Counted from the first letter of the stretch, positions 7,222 to 14,926 are shown. The stretch is DNA of 22,709 nt from Pseudomonadota bacterium (GCA_023416335.1 JAEZHY010000110.1:1-22709), one strand, 5' to 3'. Numbers and translations are program-made. Notes: generated by a model not told the origin, from the letters alone.

Positions 7222-8034
7222 ATGAACAAGATCATCGTAAACTGGATGTATCCAAGATCACTTACAACAGTCTTCATGCGTGCGATAAAAAACCGGGGCG
7301 ACTTTCAGACCATATTCGAGCCGTGCCTTCCCATTTACTGGCGTGAGCGACATGATCCGGGCGTACAGTCCCATCAGGATTACGAGGGCTGGCCTGTGGT
7401 TTACGAAGAAGTCATCAAGAAAATATATTCGATCGCGGAAAACGGCCCCACTTTCATCAAGGAATGCCCCTATCACGCAATTGACAAGTACCTGGCCGAT
7501 GAGCAATACCTGAGGAGAGTCACCCATACCTTCCAGATCCGCGACCCGAAGTTCGTCGTCCTTTCCTTCTGGAAGGTCCTCGGCACCCAAAAATCCATAC
7601 GCATAGAAGATGTCGGCCCCCCTTCCGTTTATCGCATTTTTCAAAGAGTAACGGAATTGGGGCTCCATGCCCTGGACGGCGGCAAGACTCCGCTCGTTAT
7701 TGATGGTGAGGATTTCCAAAACGATCCCCAGGGGATAATGGCAGCATGGTGTGATGCGATCGGGGTTGAATACAAACCGGAATCCCTGAATTGGGACCCG
7801 GAATGGAGAAGTGAGTACAACCACTGCGATGGTTTTTACCATGATGTTGCCAACAGCACCGGCATCCAGAAAAACATGGAAGCGTTTATGTACGACGAGA
7901 AGGTAGTAAACGCAATTTTCGAAGACCTGCCCATGCTCAAGCTGCTCTACGAGCACTGTCTGCCAATCCACGAAGAACTGTATAAGCACAGGCTGAAGCC
8001 GAAGAAGATCGCAGGCACTTCAGCATCCAGGTAA
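7222..8034 (+). CDS. Sulfotransferase-like P-loop protein
   Basis: 270 residues from the ATG at 7222, which has GGAAGGA about 5 bases upstream; an upstream TTG in frame at 7186 lacks such a site. The N-terminus MNKIIVNWMYPRSLTTVFMRA resembles the PAPS-phosphate-binding loop (PRSxxT) of sulfotransferase-family proteins, with a predicted beta strand before it and a helix after. A later segment RIEDVGPPSVYRIFQRVTELG and the DGEDFQNDP region fit a small single-domain sulfotransferase fold. There is no signal peptide, so it is cytoplasmic. It is the first gene after the sigma-54 promoter and precedes a taurine/sulfonate-type importer. A sulfur-related role is inferred, but the substrate is unknown, and members of this superfamily do not all transfer sulfate. 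Confidence 0.72.
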   Translation: MNKIIVNWMYPRSLTTVFMRAIKNRGDFQTIFEPCLPIYWRERHDPGVQSHQDYEGWPVVYEEVIKKIYSIAENGPTFIKECPYHAIDKYLADEQYLRRVTHTFQIRDPKFVVLSFWKVLGTQKSIRIEDVGPPSVYRIFQRVTELGLHALDGGKTPLVIDGEDFQNDPQGIMAAWCDAIGVEYKPESLNWDPEWRSEYNHCDGFYHDVANSTGIQKNMEAFMYDEKVVNAIFEDLPMLKLLYEHCLPIHEELYKHRLKPKKIAGTSASR

Positions 8035-8075
8035 TTGAATATTGCCGGAGGTTTATTCACGGCGGGAATACGACC

Positions 8076-8105
8076 GGCAGGGGCGTTGCCTGTTCCGCCC
8101 CTGCC
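8076..8105 (+). repeat. Strong intercistronic hairpin between the sulfotransferase and first ATPase genes
   Basis: GGCAGGGGCG (8076-8085) and CGCCCCTGCC (8096-8105) form a perfect 10-bp GC-rich stem with a 10-base loop. It is followed by TTCTCTAT, not a clean T run. It may partially terminate transcription or stabilise the upstream message, setting different levels for the first gene and the transporter genes. Confidence 0.6.
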
Positions 8106-8171
8106 TTCTCTATCACGTGCCTTATCGCTCGGAGTTTCTCCCAAGTAGTCGAGAATCAGGAAGGAAATGAC

Positions 8172-8999
8172 GTGAGAGCCAAAGAAGGACATCTTCAAAT
8201 CAGGAATGCGACCAAGATTTACGATGCACAGGGCGTGGGTGTTCATGCCGTCGACAACTGTGACTTCGATATCAAGGCGGGAGAGTTTGTTGCAATCGTC
8301 GGTCCTTCCGGCTGCGGGAAAACGACGCTTCTTAACATGATTGCCGGCTTCGAATCGATAAGCGGGGGAGAAATTCACATGGACGGAAATGTCATCGCTT
8401 CTCCCCAAAAGCGACTGCATCCCGGACCCGATCGGGTGGTCGTCTTTCAGGCAGGCGCCCTTTTCGACTGGCAGACTGTTTTGGACAATATCACGTTCGG
8501 CCCGGTAATTACGGGGGCAATGAGCCACACCGAAGCGAAAAAGAAAGCACTCGATTTAATCCGAATGGCAGGGCTGAAGGGATATGAAAATGAATATCCG
8601 ATACGAATTTCATCCGGGATGAAACGTCGCGTCGAGATCCTGCGGGCATTGATAAACGAACCAAAAACACTTCTTCTCGACGAACCATACAGGGCAATGG
8701 ATGCCATTACAAAATCTGTGATGCACAAGTTCCTGCTCGATGTTTTTGACAGGGTCCACAAAACCGTCATGTTCATCACGCATGATCTCGACGAATCGAT
8801 TTACCTGTCCGATCGGGTTGGAATAATGACCACGCGGCCCGGCAAGTTCAAAAAATGGGTCACTGTCGATCTCCCACGACCGCGCGATTTCAAAATCAAG
8901 CAATCACCGGAATTCCTGGCGCTAAAAAAGGAGACGCTCGAGGCGGTTCACGAAGAGGCCAGGAAATCTTTTGAACGTGGCGAGCGAGAAGGCGCCTGA
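8172..8999 (+). CDS. ABC transporter ATPase, TauB/SsuB family, with degenerate signature motif
   Basis: 275 residues from the GTG at 8172, preceded by AGGAAGGA; an ATG five bases earlier meets a stop at once. Motifs: Walker A GPSGCGKT (44-51), Q-loop Q93 in VVFQAGALFDW, Walker B TLLLDE (166-171) and H-loop FITHDLDES with H204. The signature that should read LSGGM/Q is ISSGM (146-150): the first glycine is a serine. The D-loop reads AMDA. It acts on the cytoplasmic face of the membrane with the TauC-like permease downstream. A second, different ATPase gene follows 76 bases later, so the importer probably uses a heterodimer in which this subunit supplies intact Walker A/B and H-loop but a poor signature. 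The family is certain; the substrate is unknown. Confidence 0.92.
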   Translation: MRAKEGHLQIRNATKIYDAQGVGVHAVDNCDFDIKAGEFVAIVGPSGCGKTTLLNMIAGFESISGGEIHMDGNVIASPQKRLHPGPDRVVVFQAGALFDWQTVLDNITFGPVITGAMSHTEAKKKALDLIRMAGLKGYENEYPIRISSGMKRRVEILRALINEPKTLLLDEPYRAMDAITKSVMHKFLLDVFDRVHKTVMFITHDLDESIYLSDRVGIMTTRPGKFKKWVTVDLPRPRDFKIKQSPEFLALKKETLEAVHEEARKSFERGEREGA

Positions 9000-9075
9000 G
9001 AGGCTTACGAGGCCCGGGAGCACTCCCGCCCCGGATATTTCATACTGGCCAAAGGTCATTTCATAAGGATCGACC

Positions 9076-9879
9076 ATGTCTGGAGCACCAACGAACAGAG
9101 GGGCCGGCGAAATGCAGATGGAAAATGTCTGCGTCTCTTTCGGCAAAAAAAGGATTCTCGAAAATATTTCTCTGGACATACCAAAAGGTTCTTTCACCTG
9201 CATCTGCGGACCGTCCGGCTGCGGGAAGACGACTATCATGTCAATCCTTGCCGGTTACCTCAAACCCAATAGCGGCCTATGCACATTCAATGGCGTTCCG
9301 GTTTCCGGACCAAGTCCCGACCGGTTGGCCGTATTCCAGGAAAACACCCTGTTTCAATGGATGTCTCTCTGGGACAACACCTTGTTTGGCCCAAAGATTC
9401 AGGGGCAAGACCTGGAAAAAGCCGCCGACAAAGCCAGAGAGCTTATTGAGTTAAGCGGATTGGGCGGTTTTGAGAAGAAGTTCCCGGGGCAGCTTTCAGG
9501 TGGAATGCAAAGAAGGGCAGAGTTGATAAGGGCATTGATCAATGAACCTCAAATCCTCCTGATGGACGAACCTTTCCGCGGACTGGATGCGATGACCCGC
9601 GGAATGATGCAGGAATATTTCCTGAGAGTTTTCGAAAATTCACAGATCACGATGCTACTCATAACCTCGGAATTGGACGAGGCCATCTTTATGGGGGACA
9701 CCGTCTACCTGCTGTCCACCATGCCCGCTTCGATAAAGAAAAGAATAGCAATCACCATACCGCGACCCCGCATTTTAGAACATCAAACATCGAGCGATTT
9801 CGCAAACATTCAGAATGAAGCCTACGAAATCATGGAAACGGAAGCCCTGAAAGCTTTTGAACTCGTTCCAGCAGTTTAG
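9076..9879 (+). CDS. ABC transporter ATPase, TauB/SsuB family, lacking the H-loop histidine
   Basis: 267 residues. Walker A GPSGCGKT (45-52), Q88 in AVFQENTLFQW, signature LSGGM (140-144) and Walker B ILLMDE (160-165) are intact. The switch region reads LLITSELDEA, with serine 198 where the catalytic H-loop histidine is expected (THD in relatives). Its defect is complementary to that of the preceding ATPase. In a head-to-tail dimer, this protein's good signature completes the neighbour's intact site, while its own Walker A faces the neighbour's ISSGM, making a degenerate site. It lies between the first ATPase and the permease in the same operon. The gene shows no frameshift, so the change is unlikely to be simple decay. 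Confidence 0.92.
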   Translation: MSGAPTNRGAGEMQMENVCVSFGKKRILENISLDIPKGSFTCICGPSGCGKTTIMSILAGYLKPNSGLCTFNGVPVSGPSPDRLAVFQENTLFQWMSLWDNTLFGPKIQGQDLEKAADKARELIELSGLGGFEKKFPGQLSGGMQRRAELIRALINEPQILLMDEPFRGLDAMTRGMMQEYFLRVFENSQITMLLITSELDEAIFMGDTVYLLSTMPASIKKRIAITIPRPRILEHQTSSDFANIQNEAYEIMETEALKAFELVPAV

Positions 9880-9906
9880 AGTTTTTATCAAACGGGAGGT
9901 TCTCAA

Positions 9907-10773
9907 ATGAACAGCTACTCCAAAGACCTCGGAGAAGGGGGAGTCATCTCCGCCAAACAGGCGCCACAGGACAAGTCCGATGCTTTCCTGGCCGGATTGC
10001 GTCGGTACAAACCCAGCACAGAGAAAATGATCACCTTTTGTACTTTATCCATTATCTTTTTGGCCTGGTATGAAATCACCGCAAGAGATGTCGTTCCCCG
10101 AATCTTCATACCTTCGCCTTACGACGTCTGGCAGGGATTCGGAGAGACCCTCATCGAGGGCTATCACGGCAAGAGCATTATTTTTCATTTCCTGTACAGC
10201 CTCGCGCGGGTCCTGGTCGGATGGGTCGTCGCGTGTATACTGGCAATACCGCTTGGCCTGGCCATGGGGTTGAGTTCCAGAATCAGAGCAGTCTTCGACT
10301 ATATTATCGAGTTTTACCGCCCGCTTCCGCCTTTGGCATATTACACTCTCCTGGTACTCTGGTTCGGAATCGGAGAGTCATCCAAGATACTGCTGCTTTT
10401 CCTGGCAGCCATCCCGCCATTGACTATCGGGGCCGTAGAAGGCGTCAAGGAAGTCAGCCCTTCAGTAATACAGGCGGCCCGTTCTCTTGGGGCGAATTCA
10501 AAACAGGTCTTTTACAGGATAATTCTGCCGGCAACCACCCCTGCAATAATAACATCGATGCGGATCAGCCTCGGGTTTACCTATACCGTTCTCGTAGCTG
10601 CCGAGATTGTCGCGGCTACCGAAGGAATTGGCTGGATGGTCTGGGATGCGAGCAAGTTCCTGAGATCCGATATCATCTTTGTAGGCATAATCACCATGGG
10701 ATTAACAGGCATCGGCCTGGACGCATGCCTCAGACTCATAGCCAAACGACTGTTGCGATGGAAATACCAGTAG
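9907..10773 (+). CDS. ABC transporter permease, TauC/SsuC family
   Basis: 288-residue inner-membrane permease of the nitrate/taurine/sulfonate (BPD_transp_1) type. There is an unusually long hydrophilic N-terminal tail (about 40 residues), then a first membrane helix (ITFCTLSIIFLAWYEI) and the periplasmic segment RIFIPSPYDVWQGF. The EAA coupling loop is EGVKEVSPSVIQAARSLGANSKQVFYRIILPATTPAI (about 178-214). About six membrane helices are expected. A GGGAGG sequence lies 5 bases before the ATG. It is the only permease gene in the cluster, so the membrane part should be a homodimer, in contrast to the two distinct ATPases. Substrate class by family: sulfonates, nitrate/cyanate or related small anions. 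Confidence 0.94.
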   Translation: MNSYSKDLGEGGVISAKQAPQDKSDAFLAGLRRYKPSTEKMITFCTLSIIFLAWYEITARDVVPRIFIPSPYDVWQGFGETLIEGYHGKSIIFHFLYSLARVLVGWVVACILAIPLGLAMGLSSRIRAVFDYIIEFYRPLPPLAYYTLLVLWFGIGESSKILLLFLAAIPPLTIGAVEGVKEVSPSVIQAARSLGANSKQVFYRIILPATTPAIITSMRISLGFTYTVLVAAEIVAATEGIGWMVWDASKFLRSDIIFVGIITMGLTGIGLDACLRLIAKRLLRWKYQ

Positions 10774-10853
10774 AGATTCGAAACATTGCAGTTGCCAGTT
10801 CACGTAATATCAAAGGGATATTCCGACCTTAAAACCAATGACGGGGAAAAACG

Positions 10854-11873
10854 ATGAAGCGTATTCTTTGGACAGGCGTACTTTTGGGGCTCGTAATTCT
10901 GTTTACGGGTCAAATAGCTCTTGCGGAAGAAAAACCGCAGAAAGTGAGAATCGGTTATCTGTCTTTGGTAAACGCACAATTGATCACGAAACATCTCAAA
11001 TACCATGAGCAGGAGATGGGCGTGCCCATCGAATGGTTTAGATTCAATTCGGGCAGGGACGTCAATACCGCCATGGCTTCAGGAAGCATTGATTTTGGAA
11101 ATGTCGGGCTTCCCCCCGCGGCAATAGGAATTGCAGGAGGAATGGCTTACTGGGGAATCTTGAACGCCAACGTACTGGGAGATGTTGAGTCTCTCGCGGT
11201 GAGGCCGGGCATCAACTCCGTCAAAGACCTGGAAGGCAAAACGGTTGTGGCGCCATTTGGCTCAACGACTCATTACTTGCTAATGCGTGCATTCACCGAA
11301 GCAGGCGTTGATGTAAAGAAGGTGAAAGTTTTAGACATGGCGCCCGGCGAAGCATTGGCTTCTTACATGAGAGGTGACGTTGATGCTGCTTTCATCTGGG
11401 AACCCAGCCTGGGACAACTCGTTGCGAAGGGTGCAAAGATAATCCTCACGAGTTCGCAAATGGGTGCCCGTGGCGCGGTTACCTGGGACATCATCAGCGC
11501 CCAGCCCGAATTTGCCCGGAAATACCCGGACATGGTCAAGAAGTTCATCAAGAGCGAGTTGCGCGCCATCGATTACTGGCACCAAGATCCAGAGGAATCG
11601 GCAAAGATTATTGTTGAAGAACTGGGCGGAATAACGATTCAAGACGCCCGGCGGATGATGGCCGGAACCCAGCTTCTGGATATATCGAAGCAATTGAGCC
11701 CGGCATTTCTCGGCACTTCGAAGCAGAGAGGCTCCTCCGCCGACGATCTGGTAGCTGTCGGCAAATTCCTGCTTGAACAGGGTCGGATCAAGAAAGCGAT
11801 TACCAAAGAAGCCGCCGAGCAATTTATCCATCCGGAATTTCTCGAAGCGGTTCAGGCTGAACTAAAGAAGTAA
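10854..11873 (+). CDS. Taurine/sulfonate-type ABC substrate-binding protein (TauA-like)
   Basis: 339 residues with an N-terminal signal peptide (MKRILW, hydrophobic core, cleavage after ALA at about 24) and no lipobox cysteine. The mature protein shows segments recalling E. coli TauA: a FNSGRDVNTAMASGSIDFGNVG stretch with a following PPAAIGIA, then VVAPFGSTTHYLLMRAF and DVDAAFIWEPSLGQL. In TauA the equivalent STTHY region lies at the ligand cleft. This makes taurine or another small sulfonate the best guess, though no binding residue is proven. It is the last gene of the sigma-54 operon, a normal length for the family, and would hand substrate to the TauC-like permease. No taurine-degrading enzyme gene (TauD, Tpa, Xsc) is visible in the window. 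Confidence 0.92.
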   Translation: MKRILWTGVLLGLVILFTGQIALAEEKPQKVRIGYLSLVNAQLITKHLKYHEQEMGVPIEWFRFNSGRDVNTAMASGSIDFGNVGLPPAAIGIAGGMAYWGILNANVLGDVESLAVRPGINSVKDLEGKTVVAPFGSTTHYLLMRAFTEAGVDVKKVKVLDMAPGEALASYMRGDVDAAFIWEPSLGQLVAKGAKIILTSSQMGARGAVTWDIISAQPEFARKYPDMVKKFIKSELRAIDYWHQDPEESAKIIVEELGGITIQDARRMMAGTQLLDISKQLSPAFLGTSKQRGSSADDLVAVGKFLLEQGRIKKAITKEAAEQFIHPEFLEAVQAELKK

Positions 11874-11894
11874 CTCAATTCATCAAGGTCGGTA

Positions 11895-11914
11895 TATCCC
11901 TTTATATCCCTTTA
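11895..11914 (+). repeat. Perfect tandem 10-mer
   Basis: TATCCCTTTA occurs twice without spacer (11895-11904 and 11905-11914), between the TauA-like gene and the small membrane protein gene. It may be a simple slippage repeat or a binding site; no function is visible. Confidence 0.5.
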
Positions 11915-11981
11915 GAATCGGAATGAGTCTGAATACCGGCTCTGGCATAAGGCTCCGGATTAATGGAGATAGGACAGTAGC

Positions 11982-12254
11982 ATGAATTACACCTGGTATG
12001 ACTTGGTTGGGAATGTAGGTGTTGCGACCATTCTCATCACATATTTGCTATTGCAAATGAACAAATTCAAAAGCAGCGATTTCGTTTATTCTTTGCTCAA
12101 TGCCGTAGGAGCCTCGCTCATCCTGACATCGTTGATCTATGATTTCAATTTATCGGCATTTCTCATAGAATTCTTCTGGTTGCTCATAAGCATCTATGGG
12201 ATTGTGAAATACAGGCTAGCAGTCAATAAAGAGTATACATATCCAATCAACTAG
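11982..12254 (+). CDS. Small integral membrane protein, CBU_0592-like
   Basis: 90 residues with about three hydrophobic segments: GNVGVATILITYLLLQM (about 9-25), YSLLNAVGASLILTSLIY (36-53) and LSAFLIEFFWLLISIYGIV (57-75). The pattern YDLVGN at the start, YSLLNAVGASLIL and DFNLSAFLIEFFWLLIS matches the small CBU_0592-type membrane protein family as I recall it. Its function is not known. AGGACAG lies about 6 bases before the ATG. The gap to the TauA-like gene is 108 bases, so it may be read through from the sigma-54 operon or have its own promoter. Confidence 0.78.
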   Translation: MNYTWYDLVGNVGVATILITYLLLQMNKFKSSDFVYSLLNAVGASLILTSLIYDFNLSAFLIEFFWLLISIYGIVKYRLAVNKEYTYPIN

Positions 12255-12328
12255 ACGTGAATCATCCTTGCCGGGATTCACAGTACCTTAAAGACACAAG
12301 CAGAACCTCACCTGCCATCCGGTCAAGA

Positions 12329-12364
12329 CGAGCGTGCCCGGCAAGATTCTGCCGGGCACGCTCG
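12329..12364. repeat. Perfect 15-bp inverted repeat with 6-base loop
   Basis: Bases 12329-12343 (CGAGCGTGCCCGGCA) pair without mismatch with 12350-12364, leaving the loop AGATTC. It sits between two convergent genes, the CBU_0592-like gene (plus) and the AmpG-like gene (minus). It has no T run on the plus side and only a weak TCTTG on the minus side. A bidirectional, non-canonical terminator or a REP-like element is possible. Confidence 0.8.
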
Positions 12365-12498
12365 GGCAACTATCGGCTCGACGGCAAGAACTCCAACAAA
12401 TCATCCAGGGCAGATCACTTCACTCGAAACGACCGAAAGCCAAGGTCGGTGACTCTTTCATCAACGCCCTCCCCGCCTTGACCGCTGCTTTACCTTGC

Positions 12499-13740
12499 TC
12501 AGTGCTCATACGCTGCTGCCGCCCTTTTTCCGTTCCAGGGCGCAAAGCGGGTCAGGAGGAAAAGGCCCGGCAGGGCACCGAGCGTACTGACGGCAAAGAA
12601 GACCGGCCATCCGAAATAGTTGGCCATCGCGCCGGTGGGACCTCCGGCGATTATGCGGGACGCGGCCATGAAGCTGGTCAGCAGCGCGTACTGGGTCGCG
12701 GTGAAGCGCTTGTCGCACAGGCTCATCATGAATGCTATGTAGGCCGCATTGCCCATACCCCCGGAGATGTTTTCGATGCCGATTGCCGTTACCATCGCCG
12801 GATAGCTCTTGCCGATTACTGCCAGCGCGGTGAACGACAGGTTGGAGAGGGCCTGCAGAATTCCGAACACCCAGAGCGAGCGATTGATTCCAATCCTGGC
12901 AATAATGCCTCCACCCACCAGGGTCCCGAGGATGGTACTGATCAGGCCGAAAGCCTTGTTCACCGTCCCCACGTCGGACCGGCTGAAATCTATGGCGAGC
13001 AGAAAGGGCGTCGTCATTGCACCGGCGAGCGAATCTCCCAGTTTGTAGACCATGATAAAGATGAGCATCTCAACTGCGCCGGTACGTTTGAAATAATCGG
13101 ACAGCGGTCCGAATACAGCCTCCTTGAGGCTTCGGGGAGGAACGACCTCGACTTCCGGTTCCGGGGCAAGGAGTGTGAAAATAACGCACAGGAACATTAT
13201 CCCGGCGATGAGAAGATAGACGGAGCGCCAGGGAATATGATCAGAGGCAATCAGGGCCAGAGCGCCCGAAACGAGCATGGCGAGCCGGTAGCCGACGACA
13301 CCGGTTGCTGCTCCGGGCCCCAGTTCCTGTTCCCGCAGGACGTCGGCCCGGTATGCGTCGATAACGACGTCCTGGCTTGCGCTAAGGAAGGCCAGGACGA
13401 GGGCCGCAAAAGCCACGAGGGCCGGCATGGCGGCAGGTGATGTGTACCCCATGGCCAAGATGCTGATGACCAACATCAATTGTATTGATATAATCCAGCC
13501 GCGCCTTCTTCCCAGCCAAGGAGGACTGAACCTGTCCATGAGCGGGGCCCAGAACACTTTCAGAGCGTAGGGCAAGCCCACCAGGGAGAAGATGCCTATA
13601 GTAGTGAGATCGACCTTTTCGGTCATGAGCCAGGCCTGCAGGGTCGAGCTCGTCAGGGCAAGCGGCAGTCCGGAAGAAAATCCAAGGCCGAAAAGATTCA
13701 AAACGCGTCTATTACCGTATATATTGAGCCAATTGCTCAT
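12499..13740 (-). CDS. ampG: AmpG-like muropeptide/MFS permease
   Basis: 413-residue major facilitator superfamily protein with about 12 hydrophobic segments. AmpG landmarks are the opening LFGLGFSSGLPLAL (about 16-29) followed by STLQAWLMTEKVDLTTIGIFSLVGLPYALKVFWAPLMDRF (about 32-71), and ASQDVVIDAYRADVL (about 121-135). AmpG imports GlcNAc-anhydroMurNAc peptides from the periplasm for cell-wall recycling. The gene is monocistronic in this window and divergent from the radical SAM gene, with a 133-base shared upstream region. AGGTGAAAC lies just before its ATG. Substrate specificity beyond the family is inferred; related MFS transporters can carry other cargo. Confidence 0.87.
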   Translation of the reverse strand: MSNWLNIYGNRRVLNLFGLGFSSGLPLALTSSTLQAWLMTEKVDLTTIGIFSLVGLPYALKVFWAPLMDRFSPPWLGRRRGWIISIQLMLVISILAMGYTSPAAMPALVAFAALVLAFLSASQDVVIDAYRADVLREQELGPGAATGVVGYRLAMLVSGALALIASDHIPWRSVYLLIAGIMFLCVIFTLLAPEPEVEVVPPRSLKEAVFGPLSDYFKRTGAVEMLIFIMVYKLGDSLAGAMTTPFLLAIDFSRSDVGTVNKAFGLISTILGTLVGGGIIARIGINRSLWVFGILQALSNLSFTALAVIGKSYPAMVTAIGIENISGGMGNAAYIAFMMSLCDKRFTATQYALLTSFMAASRIIAGGPTGAMANYFGWPVFFAVSTLGALPGLFLLTRFAPWNGKRAAAAYEH

Positions 13741-13873
13741 GTTTCACCTGTTTTTGATGTAAGATCCCGCAAGACCGGGGCAATGTATCTGATATATCCG
13801 GCAGGGACAATGAAAATTCCGGAAACCCGACAAAGCGAATCATCCTCCGGTCCGAAGGATTCCTGAAAAGCTC
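13741..13873. promoter_or_regulatory. Divergent promoter region of the ampG-like and radical SAM genes
   Basis: A 133-base region between two divergent start codons must carry both promoters, unless upstream genes contribute. No -35/-10 pair stood out clearly. The radical SAM gene has only a weak ribosome-binding-site-like sequence before its ATG. Confidence 0.35.
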
Positions 13874-14926
13874 ATGATCCGATTTGAAGATTTTGCTGAA
13901 AAATGGAAGATCGACCCGGCCCCGTTGGAACCCGTCGTCCGGGCGCACCCATTCAAGCTGAACGCTTATTTCGAGCGGCTGATCGAAGCACCGGGAGATG
14001 CGGTCTGGCGGCAGGTGGTTCCGAATGCGGCCGAGCTTTCGGACGCAGAAGGGATGGATGATCCCCTTGCCGAAGAAAGCCTCTCGCCTGCTCCGAATCT
14101 GGTCCACAGGTATCCCAACCGGGTTTTGTGGCTGGTAAACGACCAGTGCGCCGTCCACTGCCGCTTCTGCACCAGAAAGCGCAAGTGGCGGGAAGGGGAA
14201 TCCCGTGCGCTCAACCAGGACCTGAACCCCGCGCTGGCCTACATCAAAGGAAATCCGCAGGTCCGGGACGTATTACTCTCCGGCGGCGATCCCCTTCTGC
14301 TCCCTCTCGAGCGGCTTCGGGAGATCCTGACCAAACTCCGATCGATCCGGCATGTCGAGGTCATTCGCATTGGAAGCCGCGTACCGGGGGCGCTCCCGCG
14401 CAGGATTACTCCGGAGCTGGCCGGATTGCTTTCACAATTCCATCCGCTCTACATCAACATCCACTTCAACCATCCGGCCGAGGTGACCCCTGATGCCGAA
14501 CGTGCCTGCGCCACCCTGGCAAGCGCCGGGATTCCGCTCGGCAGCCAGACGGTGCTCCTTCGCGGAATCAACGACAACGAAGCCGTCCTCGGCGATCTCT
14601 TCCACCGCCTTCTCACGGTCCGGGTGCGTCCCTACTACCTGATGCAAATGGACATAACGAAAAGCACGGCATATTTCCGGACTCCGGTCGGCACCGGCCT
14701 CAGAATTGTCCGCAACCTTCGCAACCACATATCGGGAATCGCCATGCCCCATTTCGTCATCGATCTTCCCGGCGGGCATGGGAAGGTAGCGCTCCTGCCG
14801 GAAATGGTGCGGGAGGTCTCCGACGGCAGGCTGATCGTGGAGAACTATCTCGGAAAGCTGTGTTCCTACCCGCTTCTCAGCGGCGAGGAAGAGGAACTGG
14901 CAAGGTTGATTCGGGCCGTTCCTTAG
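13874..14926 (+). CDS. Lysine 2,3-aminomutase-family radical SAM protein (KamA/EpmB-like)
   Basis: 350 residues. The radical SAM cluster motif CAVHCRFC (C92, C96, C99) is followed by TRKRKW, as in KamA. The glycine-rich LLSGGDPLLL comes at about 134-143. The PLP-binding lysine is K304 in DLPGGHGKV. Two aspartates that hold the lysine epsilon-amino group in lysine 2,3-aminomutase appear conserved: D260 (QMDITKSTAYFRTP) and D297 (VIDLPGG). It would use SAM, a 4Fe-4S cluster and PLP to move an amino group from carbon 2 to carbon 3. At 350 residues it is shorter than clostridial KamA and close in size to EpmB, which acts on lysine for elongation factor P. No epmA, efp or beta-lysine acetyltransferase gene is nearby, so free lysine versus EF-P maturation stays open. 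Confidence 0.88.
   Translation: MIRFEDFAEKWKIDPAPLEPVVRAHPFKLNAYFERLIEAPGDAVWRQVVPNAAELSDAEGMDDPLAEESLSPAPNLVHRYPNRVLWLVNDQCAVHCRFCTRKRKWREGESRALNQDLNPALAYIKGNPQVRDVLLSGGDPLLLPLERLREILTKLRSIRHVEVIRIGSRVPGALPRRITPELAGLLSQFHPLYINIHFNHPAEVTPDAERACATLASAGIPLGSQTVLLRGINDNEAVLGDLFHRLLTVRVRPYYLMQMDITKSTAYFRTPVGTGLRIVRNLRNHISGIAMPHFVIDLPGGHGKVALLPEMVREVSDGRLIVENYLGKLCSYPLLSGEEEELARLIRAVP

Noticed and set aside
7098..7346. Possible small leader gene after the sigma-54 promoter
   Set aside because: The frame overlaps the promoter itself and the start of the sulfotransferase-like gene, and the AAGGAGGG at 7148-7155 is not followed by a start codon at a suitable distance.
12334..13440. Plus-strand open frame (368 codons) opposite the ampG-like gene
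   Set aside because: Antisense to a clear 12-helix permease; the translation is charged, low-complexity and crosses the 15-bp inverted repeat.
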